This document shows, in pieces, positions 17,330 through 26,927 of a DNA stretch of 64,000 nt. Location of the stretch: contig NZ_KK020676.1 of assembly GCF_000307775.2 (NCBI RefSeq), positions 2,442,341 to 2,506,340 of the forward strand, written 5' to 3'. Made by a program: the position numbers and the translations under genes. The DNA comes from Stutzerimonas stutzeri KOS6. GTDB lineage: Bacteria > Pseudomonadota > Gammaproteobacteria > Pseudomonadales > Pseudomonadaceae. Numbering within the stretch: the stretch's first letter is position 1; the number at the start of each line of letters is the position of its first letter. The notes beneath the pieces are model-generated. The model saw nothing but the letters and a program-made list of their open reading frames with translations, was not told the origin of the DNA and made no database searches.

Positions 17330-18316
17330 ATGAGTAAGACAGTTGCACTGGTACTGGGATCCGGCGGTGCACGGGGTTACGCCCACATTGGCGTGATCGA
17401 GGAATTGGAAGCGCGTGGCTATGAGATCGCCTGCATTGCCGGCTGCTCCATGGGGGCAGTGGTCGGTGGCATCTACGCAGCAGGCAAGCTTGACGAATAC
17501 CGCAACTGGATCGAGAGCCTGGATTATCTGGACTTGCTGCGTCTGGTCGACCCGAGCTTCAGCCTCGGCGCGATTCGAGGCGAGAAGGTCTTTGGCCGCA
17601 TCCGCGAGATGGTCGGCGATATCCGTATCGAGGACTTGCCCATCCCCTACACCGCCGTCGCCACCGACCTGACCAACCAGCAGGAAATCTGGTTCCAGGA
17701 AGGCAACCTGGAGCTCGCCATGCGCGCCTCTGCCGCCATCCCCAGCCTGTTCACCCCGGTCATGCAGGGCAACCGCATGCTGGTCGACGGTGGCCTGCTC
17801 AATCCTCTGCCGATCGTTCCGGTGGTGTCGGCGCACTGCGACCTGATCATTGCGGTCAACCTCAACGCCAACAACCACAAGCAGTATCCGCTACCGGAGA
17901 TCGAACGCCCCGGTCGCTTCGACACCCTCATGAGTTCGATAAGCTCGCACATCCCCTTCTGGCGCAAGGAGGGTGAGCTGACCGAGCAGATCGAAGAGAT
18001 CCGTGACGGCGAGCTGACTCGCGGCGATCAGCCGCCAGCAGCGCCAACCGGCCAGAGCGCGCCGAAATCGGCGGAAGGCTCGAAAGTGATCGACGTCGCC
18101 GGCCCCGCATCGCTGCTGGAACTGATCAACCAGAGCTTCGACGTCATGCAGTCGTCACTGGCGCAATACAAGATCGCCGGCTACCCGCCGAACGTGCTGG
18201 TCGACATTCCCAAGCGTGCCTGTCGCTTCTACGAGTTCTACAAGGCACCGGAACTGATCGAACTGGGCCGCATCGTCGCCCACGACGCGCTGGTGCGCCA
18301 CGAGCAGGAGCAATGA
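17330..18316 (+). CDS. Patatin-like phospholipase family protein (RssA type)
   Basis: The 328-residue protein has the patatin fold signatures: the oxyanion loop GSGGARGYAHIG (residues 11-22), the nucleophile elbow GCSMG (Ser near 42) and the catalytic DGG near residue 148. It is probably a lipid acyl hydrolase, cytoplasmic or membrane-peripheral, of the RssA/YchK-like group. A linker rich in Pro/Ala (about 230-255) precedes a short C-terminal extension. GGGAGAA precedes the ATG. It runs divergently from selD and convergently with the AI-2E family permease. Confidence 0.88.
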   Translation: MSKTVALVLGSGGARGYAHIGVIEELEARGYEIACIAGCSMGAVVGGIYAAGKLDEYRNWIESLDYLDLLRLVDPSFSLGAIRGEKVFGRIREMVGDIRIEDLPIPYTAVATDLTNQQEIWFQEGNLELAMRASAAIPSLFTPVMQGNRMLVDGGLLNPLPIVPVVSAHCDLIIAVNLNANNHKQYPLPEIERPGRFDTLMSSISSHIPFWRKEGELTEQIEEIRDGELTRGDQPPAAPTGQSAPKSAEGSKVIDVAGPASLLELINQSFDVMQSSLAQYKIAGYPPNVLVDIPKRACRFYEFYKAPELIELGRIVAHDALVRHEQEQ

Positions 18317-18331
18317 AACGCCGACACTGCG

Positions 18332-19423
18332 CTACGGCTTGACCGACTCCTGCTTGTCGCTCAGAGGTATGGCGGGCTTGTGCGGGATATCCGGCACTTC
18401 CTTGATCAACCAGTCGCCCAGCAGGCTGTAGGCCACGGCAAGCAGGGTCGGTCCTAGGAACAGGCCCATGAAGCCGAAGGCAAGGATGCCGCCGAATACG
18501 CCCAGCAGCACCACCACCAGCGGCAGGTTGCCTCCTCGGCTGATCAGGTAGGGCTTGAGCACGTTGTCCACACCACTGATGACGAACATGCCCCAGATGC
18601 CGAGGAAAACCGCCATGCCATAGTCGCCCTGCCAGGCCAGCCAGGCCACGGCAGGTCCCCAGATCAGCGGCGGAACCATGATGAAGCTGCAGGCGAAGGT
18701 CAGCAGACCGAGCACCAGCGCACCCGGTATTCCAGCGATGAGGAAGCCGACGTAAGCCAGGATCGCCTGCGCTGCGGCAGTACCGATGACCCCGTTGACC
18801 ACCCGTTGCACCGTGCCGGCGACCAGCTCCAGGTAGTGGTCGGCGCGGTGACCGATCAGTCGGTGCAGCAGGCTGTGAACGAAGGCGGCCAGATGAGGGC
18901 CGTCACGATAGAAGAAGAACACCAGCACCAGGCTCAGCGCCAGCTCGAGCATGCCGCCGCCGATGCGCGCACTGCGCACGAGCAGCCAGTTGGCGACCTG
19001 ACCGATGTAGGGTCGGATGCTGGCGATCAGGGCCGTGCCCTGCTCGTCCACCGTGCTCCAGAAGTTCAGCAGTGTGTCGCCTATCAGCGGCACCTCACCC
19101 AACCAGCCGGGTGCGGGCGGCAGCCCTTCGACCTGCAGGTTGTGCAACAGGGCATTGGCATCGCGGATCTGGTCGGCAATGTTGAACCCCAGCCATACCA
19201 GCGGCACGGCCACCAGTACCATCCAGCTGAAGGTCAGCAGACCTGCCGCCAGAGTCGCGTTGCCGCCCAGCCAGCGCGTCAGGAAGCGCATCACCGGCCA
19301 ACTGGCGAATGCCAGCACGGCGGCCCAGAACAATGCGGAAGCGAACGGTGCCAGCACCCACAGGCAGGCGGCCAGCAGGCCAAGGAGCAGAATCTGCACC
19401 AACAGGCGGTCATTGTTGAGCAT
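18332..19423 (-). CDS. AI-2E family transporter (YdiK-like permease)
   Basis: The 363-residue inner-membrane protein has about eight helices and the features of the TqsA/YdiK family: an early helix pair, a long loop (residues 75-155), and later FLIAGIPGALVLGLLTF, VPPLIWGPAVAWL and GGILAFGFMGLFLGPTLLAVAY. Family members export or exchange small molecules, and the substrate here is not deducible. AGGACTCG precedes the ATG. Confidence 0.88.
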   Translation of the reverse strand: MLNNDRLLVQILLLGLLAACLWVLAPFASALFWAAVLAFASWPVMRFLTRWLGGNATLAAGLLTFSWMVLVAVPLVWLGFNIADQIRDANALLHNLQVEGLPPAPGWLGEVPLIGDTLLNFWSTVDEQGTALIASIRPYIGQVANWLLVRSARIGGGMLELALSLVLVFFFYRDGPHLAAFVHSLLHRLIGHRADHYLELVAGTVQRVVNGVIGTAAAQAILAYVGFLIAGIPGALVLGLLTFACSFIMVPPLIWGPAVAWLAWQGDYGMAVFLGIWGMFVISGVDNVLKPYLISRGGNLPLVVVLLGVFGGILAFGFMGLFLGPTLLAVAYSLLGDWLIKEVPDIPHKPAIPLSDKQESVKP

Positions 19424-19505
19424 GCACGAGTCCTACTGAGAAGGGCCTGCGCATCCTGTCACCAGAGTGCGCGCAGAAGTCGCCTATTGCAGCCGCAATG
19501 CAGGA

Positions 19506-20309
19506 TCAGCGCAATAGCCTGATGAGCAGGCCAGGTTCCTGCGACTCATCCACTTCAAGGCGTCCGCCACGAATGCGTTCGGCAACCAGCGCCTCGCGCC
19601 AGGCTACCGCACCGCGCCCGGCGAGGCTGACCCGGGCGGTACTGTCCAGGCGCAGTACATTGGCCAGAACACCGCCCCACTCCGCCGTAGGCTCGTCGGC
19701 CAGACGAGGCAGCCGCAGCTCACCGGTACTGCGCAATTGGCGCAGCAGGGTCGCCGCCGTCGGCAGCACCTCGGTCAGCGGCTGGTCCGGCTGGAGCTGC
19801 TCGACATGCAGATAGGGCCGACCACTGCCGCGCGTTATCCCGTACAGCGCCATCAGGCTGCCATCGACCCCAGGCAAACGCGCCAGCAGGTAGGCCTGCT
19901 GGCCCTCAGGGCCGTAGAGCTTCGACTGGCCGAAGATCGAGTTGGCCCAGAGGCTGCTGGAGCCGCACTCTCGCCCCTCGCACCAGTACAACAGCTCGGC
20001 GCCCTGGCGCAGCAAGTCGGTACGGGCTTGGGAAAACGCTTCAATGCCGGTGTGCGAAGCCGGCAACTGATAGGTGATTGTGGTCAATTGGCCGGAGGCG
20101 GTCACTTGAGCGGCCATGCGCAACTTGCCGCTGATCCGCCGGACGGAATCCTGCGGGTAGACGCGCTCGTGCACCCGGCTTTGCCGGTAGTCGATGATCT
20201 GAGCCTGAGCAAAACGGGGAAGCGTAACCAGATCGGCGCTGCCGGGAAGGTCGGCGGCCGTCGCGGCACCGGCCAGAAGAACCGATGCTGCTATCCATGC
20301 ACTTCGCAT
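19506..20309 (-). CDS. DUF4892 periplasmic protein
   Basis: The 267-residue protein starts with a signal peptide (MRSAWIAASVLLAGAATAA, cut near residue 19) and then resembles the DUF4892 family of Pseudomonas exported proteins of unknown function. Two Cys residues lie close together in LYWCEGRECGSSSLW and may form a disulphide. The ATG at 20309 has GAGGAG upstream, and longer in-frame starts lack a signal sequence. It is read in the same direction as the hydrolase genes upstream, separated by 223 bp. Confidence 0.8.
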   Translation of the reverse strand: MRSAWIAASVLLAGAATAADLPGSADLVTLPRFAQAQIIDYRQSRVHERVYPQDSVRRISGKLRMAAQVTASGQLTTITYQLPASHTGIEAFSQARTDLLRQGAELLYWCEGRECGSSSLWANSIFGQSKLYGPEGQQAYLLARLPGVDGSLMALYGITRGSGRPYLHVEQLQPDQPLTEVLPTAATLLRQLRSTGELRLPRLADEPTAEWGGVLANVLRLDSTARVSLAGRGAVAWREALVAERIRGGRLEVDESQEPGLLIRLLR

Positions 20310-20532
20310 AACACTCCTCAATGGATCACCAGCAACCGTAGCCAAAGATTGGCACACCAATGGATTGTCCAGTTCCGGGAGCATCAGTACGGATGCAGAC
20401 CTGACTCGGGCTCGTACCCTGCAGCGGTCGATGGCTGCCATGGCTCTCCGGAAATACCGCCTGCCAGCCTCACCAGTTGCCAAACGCAAGTCAAGCAAGG
20501 CTTTGCCAGAGAGTATTGCAGAGCCGGCAGGT

Positions 20533-21390
20533 CTATTCTCGAAAGAAGGCGTTGAATACCGCGGCGACCGCTTCGGCACCCGCCTCGTCATCCAGATGCA
20601 GGTGATGTCCACCGGGCAGGCGCTGCACCTTGAACGGCAGCCCTTCGGCAAGTTCACGTAGCGCCGGCTGGGTCATCAGTCCCTGTTCCGCCAGTACCAG
20701 GCTGGTCGGGCAAGCGACCCGCTCGACGAATGCCAGTGCATGGGCCCGCGTCAGCCGCATCGCCGAAGGCAGCATCAGGCGAGCATCGGTGCGCCAGGTA
20801 TAACCGCCTGGCACGGGCATCAGGCCGCGTTGTGCCAACCGCTCGGCTGCCTCGTGACTGACCGCGCCAACGCCTTTCATGCGTGCCGCGACAGCCTGAT
20901 CGAAGGTGGCGTAGACCGGCTTGCGCTTGTCGTCGACCGCCAGCAGCGCCTCGAGCGCAGCGCCCAGCTTCTGTGGTGCGTTGTCCGCTTCGCCGGTGTA
21001 GGGAATCACGCCATCGATCAGCGCCAGCCGCTCGATACGCGCGGGCAGCGCACCGGCAAGCAGCACCGCGACGATCGCGCCCATGGAATGCCCGAGAAGT
21101 GAAAAACGTTGCCAGCCGAACTGCTCGGCGACCTGCAGCACGTCGTGGGCATAATCCCAGATGTTGTAGGCAGCCCCTACCGGGCGATGGTCGGAATGGC
21201 CGTGGCCAGGCAGGTCCAGCGCGACGATGCGCAGCCCCTGCAGGCGCGGTGCAAGCAGGCTGAAGGTCGCGGCGTTGTCCAGCCAGCCATGCAGCGCGAT
21301 CACCGGCGTGCCGTCTTCAGGACCATAGAGATGGGCCGCCACCTCGAGGTGCGGCAGGCGCAGCCGAACCTCTTCGAACCAGGCGCTCAT
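20533..21390 (-). CDS. Alpha/beta-fold hydrolase
   Basis: The 285-residue hydrolase shows ALHGWLDNAATF (oxyanion region), the nucleophile motif LLGHSMGAIVA (Ser near residue 101), and a C-terminal GGHHLHLDD with the catalytic His. This matches the esterase/serine hydrolase-like subgroup common next to tandem hydrolases in Pseudomonas. The substrate is unknown. Its ATG overlaps the stop of the upstream hydrolase (ATGA), so the two are co-translated. Confidence 0.87.
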   Translation of the reverse strand: MSAWFEEVRLRLPHLEVAAHLYGPEDGTPVIALHGWLDNAATFSLLAPRLQGLRIVALDLPGHGHSDHRPVGAAYNIWDYAHDVLQVAEQFGWQRFSLLGHSMGAIVAVLLAGALPARIERLALIDGVIPYTGEADNAPQKLGAALEALLAVDDKRKPVYATFDQAVAARMKGVGAVSHEAAERLAQRGLMPVPGGYTWRTDARLMLPSAMRLTRAHALAFVERVACPTSLVLAEQGLMTQPALRELAEGLPFKVQRLPGGHHLHLDDEAGAEAVAAVFNAFFRE

Positions 21391-22199
21391 GCGGCCCCCT
21401 TGGAAAGCTCGGCATGGCCACTCCAGCGCCCGAGCAGCTCGCTGAGCAACTTCGCCGTCTGCTGTGGCCGCTCGAACGGAAACATGTGGCCGCCGGGGAG
21501 CGTGTGCGCCTCACCGCGCGCCATCAAGCGCAGCAGGTAGCCGTGATGAGGCAGCACCACCCGACTATCGCGCCCGCGCACCATCGCCAGCGGGATCTTC
21601 AGCGCGGGCGGCCAGCCCGGCGTGAGATGCGGCACGCTGCGATAGATGCGGATTTCGGTCTGCGGGTCGAAGCGCAGGCGCATGCCCTGCCCTGCTGGCT
21701 CCAGACCATGCTCGATGTAGGCTTCCAGGCACTCCGGATCGAAGCTGCTGAAAAGCGCCTTGCCAGCAAAATAGGCGCGCGCTTCCTCGGCACTGGAAAA
21801 TTGCTCGCGGCGACCGAGCGTGCGGCCGGCCGGGGTCAGCCTGTCGATGAAGCCCAGGCGCTTGGCCGCCCAGATGACGGTCTGGTCGAACCAGGTCGGA
21901 ATCGGCGAATCCAGCATGACGACCCCGTGATACAGCTCGGGTCGCAGTAGCGCGGCTCGATAATGCAGCATGCCGCCGAAGGAATGTCCCACGCCCCAGA
22001 CCGGCTCGCGCAGGCGATCGAGCTGCTCGAACAGCTCATCGAGCAGGTTGCTCCAGTTGTCGTCCACCGGGAAACGAGGGTCGTGCCCATGGCGATCCAT
22101 GTGCGTGACCTGATATTCGGGCGCGAGGGCATCGAACAGCTTGCGGTAGGTCGCCGCGGGGAAGCCGTTGGCGTGAGCGAAGAAGATACGTTGCGACAT
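21387..22199 (-). CDS. Alpha/beta-fold hydrolase
   Basis: The 270-residue hydrolase has FFAHANGFPAATYRKLF at the N-terminus, the nucleophile motif GVGHSFGGMLH (Ser near residue 75), and a late LPGGHMFPFERP with the catalytic His. It is only distantly similar to its downstream partner, with which it overlaps by four bases. The ATG at 22199 gives a natural family start; in-frame sequence upstream looks non-coding. The ribosome site is weak. The substrate is unknown. Confidence 0.85.
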   Translation of the reverse strand: MSQRIFFAHANGFPAATYRKLFDALAPEYQVTHMDRHGHDPRFPVDDNWSNLLDELFEQLDRLREPVWGVGHSFGGMLHYRAALLRPELYHGVVMLDSPIPTWFDQTVIWAAKRLGFIDRLTPAGRTLGRREQFSSAEEARAYFAGKALFSSFDPECLEAYIEHGLEPAGQGMRLRFDPQTEIRIYRSVPHLTPGWPPALKIPLAMVRGRDSRVVLPHHGYLLRLMARGEAHTLPGGHMFPFERPQQTAKLLSELLGRWSGHAELSKGAA

Positions 22200-22327
22200 G
22201 AGGGCGTTGCCGGACAGACTGGACGCCCATTGTCTGGCAGGCCTCGGCAGGCGGCAATCGCCATAGCCCTGCCGAATGGATGGCATTCAGGCCAATCAGC
22301 AGGCCGCAATGTCGGCCTGCATCGACA

Positions 22328-22771
22328 TCAGCCCGCCGAAGCACCCTTGTCCAGCGGTACGATCGCGACCGTAAGCCGGGAGATGCAGCTGGGTTTGCCG
22401 TCCTCGCCGCTCAGGCGAATATCCCAGACGTGGGTCGAGCGCCCGAGATGCACCGGCCGGCAGACAGCGGTCACTCGCCCGGAGCGCAAGCCGCGCAGGT
22501 GGTTGGCATTCACTTCGAGACCGACGCAGTAGAACCTGCTGGTGTCGATGCAGTGATAGCTGGCTATTGATCCAAGGGTTTCAGCCAGTACCACAGAGGC
22601 GCCACCATGCAGCAACCCGTAGGGCTGATGAGTGCGTGCATCGACCGGCATGCTGGCGGTAATCGAGGATTCATCGAAGGTTTCGAAGCGGATATCCAGC
22701 AGTTCGCTGATGGTGTTCCTGCGCGTGCTGTGAAGTTCTTCCAGGTCGGGCTGACGGTGCCAGATGCTCAA
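22328..22771 (-). CDS. Hotdog-fold thioesterase (PaaI/YdiI type)
   Basis: The 147-residue single hotdog domain carries the EntH/YdiI/PaaI signature, with THQPYGLLHGGASVVLAETLGSIAS (catalytic region, Gly-His and Glu) and GLEVNANHLRGLRSGRVTA. It hydrolyses aromatic or aliphatic acyl-CoA in the cytoplasm; similar proteins act on 1,4-dihydroxy-2-naphthoyl-CoA or on stalled enterobactin intermediates. It lies between sixA and the hydrolase pair, all on the minus strand, with short gaps. Confidence 0.88.
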   Translation of the reverse strand: MSIWHRQPDLEELHSTRRNTISELLDIRFETFDESSITASMPVDARTHQPYGLLHGGASVVLAETLGSIASYHCIDTSRFYCVGLEVNANHLRGLRSGRVTAVCRPVHLGRSTHVWDIRLSGEDGKPSCISRLTVAIVPLDKGASAG

Positions 22772-22843
22772 GGCGCATGCTCCATTCGGTTATTGTTGTT
22801 CAGCTCGCCGCAACCCGGAACGGTCGGGCGAGCCATGCCAACC

Positions 22844-23302
22844 CTAACCAACGTGGCGCAAGGACACCAGCCGCATCAGCCCCCCGGCAATCGCTTCGCC
22901 TTCGAGCTCGGCCAGCGATGCCGTCGCCATTGGCAGCGGGTCACCATGATGGCCATTGAGCAGCCAGCCGGCCAGATTGCCGACGAATGGTTGGTGGGTG
23001 ACCAGTAGCAAATCGCTCTCGCTGCGCTGATCCAGCCCACGCAACGCCTCGTTCAGGTCCGCTTCCGGGGTGAGCCAGGAAACGGTTTCACAGGGACCGG
23101 TAAAGCCCAGGGCCTTGCGCACCTCGTCGGCCGTCTGCTGCGCACGATGGAATGGACTTACCAGGATCGCCTGCAGCGGCTGGCCACGCAGGAAGGTCGA
23201 GCTGCGCCGGACATCGCGCCGACCACCCTCCGTCAAGTTGCGCTCCGCATCGGTGCGCGCCCGTGGCTCGGCATGGCCATGACGCAACAGCCACAACTTC
23301 AT
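22844..23302 (-). CDS. sixA: Phosphohistidine phosphatase SixA
   Basis: The 152-residue histidine phosphatase has the catalytic LLRHGHAEP at residues 5-13, SPFHRAQQTA near 49 and VTHQPFVGNLAG near 100. SixA removes phosphate from histidine of phosphotransfer domains (ArcB in E. coli; nitrogen-PTS proteins have also been implicated). Its start overlaps the stop of the DUF4389 gene by four bases. Confidence 0.92.
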   Translation of the reverse strand: MKLWLLRHGHAEPRARTDAERNLTEGGRRDVRRSSTFLRGQPLQAILVSPFHRAQQTADEVRKALGFTGPCETVSWLTPEADLNEALRGLDQRSESDLLLVTHQPFVGNLAGWLLNGHHGDPLPMATASLAELEGEAIAGGLMRLVSLRHVG

Positions 23303-23655
23303 GGCGTTGACCCCTCTTGTGGCGCCTTCGGCTCCTTCGGTGCGGATGCCTGGGCCGGAACGCTCAGTTCCACGTCAGCTGCCCGCGGACTCGGCCAGTC
23401 GGACAATGGCCAGGGCTTCTGCTCGGTATTGAAAGTGGCGAAGCGACCGATCTGAGCCAGATACTGGCTGAGGCTGTCGCCGAAGCCCTGCAAGCCGGGA
23501 TCCGGGCGCCCTCTGAACAGGCGCAGCAGCAACTGCAATACCACGACGACCAGCAGGACCAGTTCGGCCAACTGCCAGACGAAAAAGAAAATCAGCATCC
23601 AGACTGCTCGCAGGATCAGTGATTCCCGCTCCGTGGTCTGCTTGGATTGATTCAT
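23299..23655 (-). CDS. DUF4389 membrane protein
   Basis: The 118-residue protein has one long hydrophobic region (residues 15-46, possibly two close-packed helices) followed by RGRPDPGLQGFGDSLSQYLAQI, the hallmark of DUF4389, and a Pro/Ala-rich tail. The function is unknown. It lies between gpsA and sixA, with coupled translation to sixA. Confidence 0.85.
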   Translation of the reverse strand: MNQSKQTTERESLILRAVWMLIFFFVWQLAELVLLVVVVLQLLLRLFRGRPDPGLQGFGDSLSQYLAQIGRFATFNTEQKPWPLSDWPSPRAADVELSVPAQASAPKEPKAPQEGSTP

Positions 23656-23676
23656 GGAGCCTCCCTGAGCCTAGGC

Positions 23677-24699
23677 TCAGAATCCGTCGGTTGAAATGAA
23701 ATCCACGTCGGTCTTGGGCTCGCCGCGCATCAGCATGTCGATGATCTGATCGAGCGTACGCCCCTCGAACAGAATGGCATGCAGCCCGGCGACCAGTGGC
23801 ATGTAGACCTGCAGTTCCTCGGCCTTGCACTTGAGCACCTTGATGGTGTTGACCCCTTCGGCGACCTCGCCCAGGCGCGAAACCGCCTGATCCAGGCTGA
23901 GGCCCTCGCCCAGCGCATAACCCACCTGGAAATTGCGACTCTTGGGCGACGTACAGGTCACTATCAGGTCACCGACACCCGCCAGGCCGAGAAAGGTCAT
24001 GGGGTTGGCCCCCAGCTTCACGGCAAAACGCGTCATTTCCGCCAGTGCCCGGGTGATCAGCATGCTGCGGGTGTTCTCGCCCATGCCCAAGGCTGCGGCC
24101 ATCCCCGCCATGATGGCATAGACATTCTTCAGCGCCCCGCCCAGCTCGACGCCGAAACGGTCGGAACTGGCATATACCCGAAAGGTGCGACCATGCAGCA
24201 CCTGCTGCACGGCGCGGCACAGCGCCTCGTCCTGGCTCGCCACGACCGTCGCAGTCAACGCGTGCTCGGCCACCTCCCGCGCCAGATTGGGCCCGGACAG
24301 CACACCGATACGCGCTTGCGGTGCAATCTGCTCGAGAATCTGACTCATCAGCATGAATCCGTCGGCCTCGATGCCCTTGGTTGTGCTGACCAACATCTTG
24401 CCGCTCAGCTGCGCGGCAAACGGCTGCAGCACCTGGCGCAGCGCGCTGGACGGCAAGGCGACGAAAACCAGCTCGCTGGAAGCCAGCGTCCGCACCAGGT
24501 CAGTTGTCGGCTCCACCTGCGCAAGAATATCGATACCCTTCAGATAGCGCGGATTCTGCCGCAGAGTACGGATGCTCTCGGCCTGCTCGGCATCACGCAT
24601 CCAGAGCAGGACGTGATGACCGTTCTCGGCCAGCAGATTGGCTATCGCGGTACCGAAACTACCGCCGCCAAGAACGGCGATGGGTTGCTGTCGTGTCAT
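23677..24699 (-). CDS. gpsA: Glycerol-3-phosphate dehydrogenase [NAD(P)+]
   Basis: The 340-residue GpsA reduces dihydroxyacetone phosphate to sn-glycerol-3-phosphate for phospholipid synthesis. Visible are the dinucleotide motif [12 protein letters not shown] at the N-terminus, STTKGIE near 103, [10 protein letters not shown] near 135, the catalytic Lys in [14 protein letters not shown] near 187 and [14 protein letters not shown]. The ATG at 24699 was chosen because the protein then starts just ahead of the nucleotide-binding strand. It faces fabA divergently across 419 bp. Confidence 0.95.
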   Translation of the reverse strand: MTRQQPIAVLGGGSFGTAIANLLAENGHHVLLWMRDAEQAESIRTLRQNPRYLKGIDILAQVEPTTDLVRTLASSELVFVALPSSALRQVLQPFAAQLSGKMLVSTTKGIEADGFMLMSQILEQIAPQARIGVLSGPNLAREVAEHALTATVVASQDEALCRAVQQVLHGRTFRVYASSDRFGVELGGALKNVYAIMAGMAAALGMGENTRSMLITRALAEMTRFAVKLGANPMTFLGLAGVGDLIVTCTSPKSRNFQVGYALGEGLSLDQAVSRLGEVAEGVNTIKVLKCKAEELQVYMPLVAGLHAILFEGRTLDQIIDMLMRGEPKTDVDFISTDGF

Positions 24700-25118
24700 G
24701 TGGATTCCGTTATGAGCCATATGAAATGGCATTGCCGGGCATTATACGTTTCATGTTCACAGCGACCAGCGCAAAGCAACTCCCGGTGAAATCATCCAGT
24801 TACAGTTGGCTGACAGGTCCTCGCAGCATGCTGAAACTGCAGGCTGCGCAACGCATGCAACCGTCACTGCAACGATTGTCTATAGAAGACAAGCTGTCGC
24901 AAGGTCCTCGTTCATCGTTCAGGAGTGTTAAAGTAGCCGCCCGATTCTGTCTTTGCGTGCTTCAGCCGCAGGTACGGGTTGAATGGCGTCGCCGTTGACA
25001 GGCTGTGACTTTAGCCACAACGCGACAGTCTATGACTAGTCTTGATGATCAGGCCTCGAATTCAGGGCCCGGTATGTAAGCAGCAAAGCCCTTGCACGGG
25101 GCCCATTGAGGAATACGC
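24700..25118. other. Divergent gpsA-fabA control region
   Basis: No gene is supported in this gap. It must hold the promoters of gpsA and fabA. An imperfect operator-like palindrome, TTGTC-N7-GACAA, lies at 24876-24892. I cannot assign it to a known regulator such as DesT or FadR by eye. Confidence 0.4.
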
Positions 25119-25634
25119 ATGACCAAACAACACGCCTTTACTCGGGAAGACCTGCTTCGTTGCAGCCGCGGCGAACTCTTCGGTCCCGGTAATGCGCAAC
25201 TGCCCGCACCGAACATGCTGATGGTCGACCGCATCGTTCACATCAGCGAAGTGGGCGGCAAGTATGGCAAGGGCGAGCTGGTAGCCGAACTGGATATCAA
25301 CCCTGACCTCTGGTTCTTCGCCTGCCATTTCGAAGGCGATCCGGTCATGCCCGGCTGCCTGGGCCTCGATGCCATGTGGCAGCTGGTCGGCTTCTATCTC
25401 GGCTGGCAGGGCAACCCTGGCCGCGGCCGCGCCCTCGGCTCGGGCGAAGTGAAGTTCTTCGGCCAGGTTCTGCCGACGGCCAAGAAGGTCACCTACAACA
25501 TCCACATCAAGCGCACCATCAACCGCTCGCTGATTCTCGGCATCGCCGACGGCACCGTCAGTGTTGATGGCCGCGAGATCTACAGTGCCGAAGGCTTGCG
25601 CGTCGGCCTGTTCACCTCTACCGACAGCTTTTGA
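25119..25634 (+). CDS. fabA: 3-hydroxydecanoyl-ACP dehydratase/isomerase
   Basis: The 171-residue FabA dehydrates 3-hydroxydecanoyl-ACP and isomerises it to cis-3-decenoyl-ACP, the branch point of unsaturated fatty acid synthesis. The catalytic His lies in [25 protein letters not shown] (near residue 71), with the Asp in the same segment (near 85). Length and start match the family. It is followed at 11 bp by fabB, the standard pseudomonad operon. Confidence 0.97.
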   Translation: MTKQHAFTREDLLRCSRGELFGPGNAQLPAPNMLMVDRIVHISEVGGKYGKGELVAELDINPDLWFFACHFEGDPVMPGCLGLDAMWQLVGFYLGWQGNPGRGRALGSGEVKFFGQVLPTAKKVTYNIHIKRTINRSLILGIADGTVSVDGREIYSAEGLRVGLFTSTDSF

Positions 25635-25645
25635 AGGACATCCGC

Positions 25646-26863
25646 ATGCGTCGCGTCGTGATCACCGGCCTGGGTATCGTTTCCTGCCTGGGCAATGACA
25701 AAGAGACCGTCTCTGGCAACCTGCGCGCCGGTCGCCCCGGCATCCGCTTCAATCAGTCCTACGCGGAAATGGGGCTGCGCAGCCAGGTTTCCGGCTCCGT
25801 CAACCTGAACCTCGAAGAGCTGATCGACCGCAAGGTCCTGCGCTTCATGGGTGACGCTGCCGCCTATGCCTATCTGGCAATGGAGCAGGCTGTGAAGGAT
25901 GCCGGCTTCAGCCTCGATGACATTTCCAACCCGCGCATCGGCCTGGTGGCCGGTTCCGGTGGCGCTTCGACCATCAATCAGATGGAAGCCATCGACATTC
26001 TGCGCGACAAGGGCGTCAAGCGCATCGGCCCATATCGTGTACCGCGCACCATGAGCAGCACCGTTTCGGCCTGCCTGGCGACGCCGTTCCGCATCAAGGG
26101 CATCAACTACTCCATCGCTTCGGCCTGCGCCACCAGCGCGCACTGCATCGGCCACGCCATGGAGCAGATCCAGATGGGCAAGCAGGATGTGGTGTTCGCC
26201 GGTGGCGGCGAGGAAGAGCATTACAGCCAGAGCTGCCTGTTCGACGCCATGGGTGCCCTGTCCAGCCAGTACAACGATACGCCGGAGAAAGCTTCGCGTG
26301 CCTACGACGCCAAGCGTGACGGTTTCGTCATCGCCGGTGGCGGCGGCATGGTCGTGGTCGAAGAGCTGGAGCACGCACTCAAGCGCGGCGCCAAGATCTA
26401 CGCGGAAATCGTCGGCTACGGCGCCACTTCCGATGGCTATGACATGGTCGCACCGAGCGGCGAAGGCGCCCTGCGCTGCATGCAGCAGGCGATGTCTACA
26501 GTCGACACCACGATCGACTACCTCAACACCCACGGCACCTCGACGCCGGTCGGTGATGTGGCCGAGATCAAGGCCGTGCGCAACATGTTCGGCGACAAGG
26601 TTCCGACCATCAGCTCGACCAAGAGCCTGTCCGGTCACTCGCTGGGCGCTGCAGGTGTTCATGAAGCGATCTACTCGATGCTGATGATGGAAGGCAACTT
26701 CATCGCGGGCTCCGCCAACATCGACGAACTGGACCCGGAAGTCGCGGACATGCCGATCCTTCGCGAAACCCGCGAGAACGTGCAGCTCGACACCGTGATG
26801 AGCAACAGCTTCGGCTTCGGTGGCACCAACGCCACGCTGGTACTGCGCCGCTACAAGGCCTGA
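25646..26863 (+). CDS. fabB: 3-oxoacyl-ACP synthase I
   Basis: The 405-residue ketoacyl synthase elongates cis-3-decenoyl-ACP. Catalytic residues are visible: Cys in [14 protein letters not shown] (near 162), His in [11 protein letters not shown] (near 297) and His in [11 protein letters not shown] (near 332), plus the glycine-rich [13 protein letters not shown] at the end. AAGGA precedes the ATG at 25646. It forms a two-gene operon with fabA and ends at a strong terminator. Confidence 0.97.
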   Translation: MRRVVITGLGIVSCLGNDKETVSGNLRAGRPGIRFNQSYAEMGLRSQVSGSVNLNLEELIDRKVLRFMGDAAAYAYLAMEQAVKDAGFSLDDISNPRIGLVAGSGGASTINQMEAIDILRDKGVKRIGPYRVPRTMSSTVSACLATPFRIKGINYSIASACATSAHCIGHAMEQIQMGKQDVVFAGGGEEEHYSQSCLFDAMGALSSQYNDTPEKASRAYDAKRDGFVIAGGGGMVVVEELEHALKRGAKIYAEIVGYGATSDGYDMVAPSGEGALRCMQQAMSTVDTTIDYLNTHGTSTPVGDVAEIKAVRNMFGDKVPTISSTKSLSGHSLGAAGVHEAIYSMLMMEGNFIAGSANIDELDPEVADMPILRETRENVQLDTVMSNSFGFGGTNATLVLRRYKA

Positions 26864-26884
26864 ACCAGGCCAGGCGGCAAATGA

Positions 26885-26908
26885 GAACGGCGCCCTCGGG
26901 CGCCGTTC
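26885..26908 (+). terminator. Terminator after fabB
   Basis: An 11-base-pair perfect stem (26885-26895 with 26898-26908, two-base loop) is followed by CTGTTTCTG. It lies between convergent fabB and sstT and may act for both. Confidence 0.8.
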
Positions 26909-26927
26909 CTGTTTCTGCATCAGGCCA

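Noticed and set aside
21387..22199. Tandem hydrolases as a recent duplication
   Set aside because: The two proteins share only the fold motifs and differ elsewhere, so a recent duplication is not supported.
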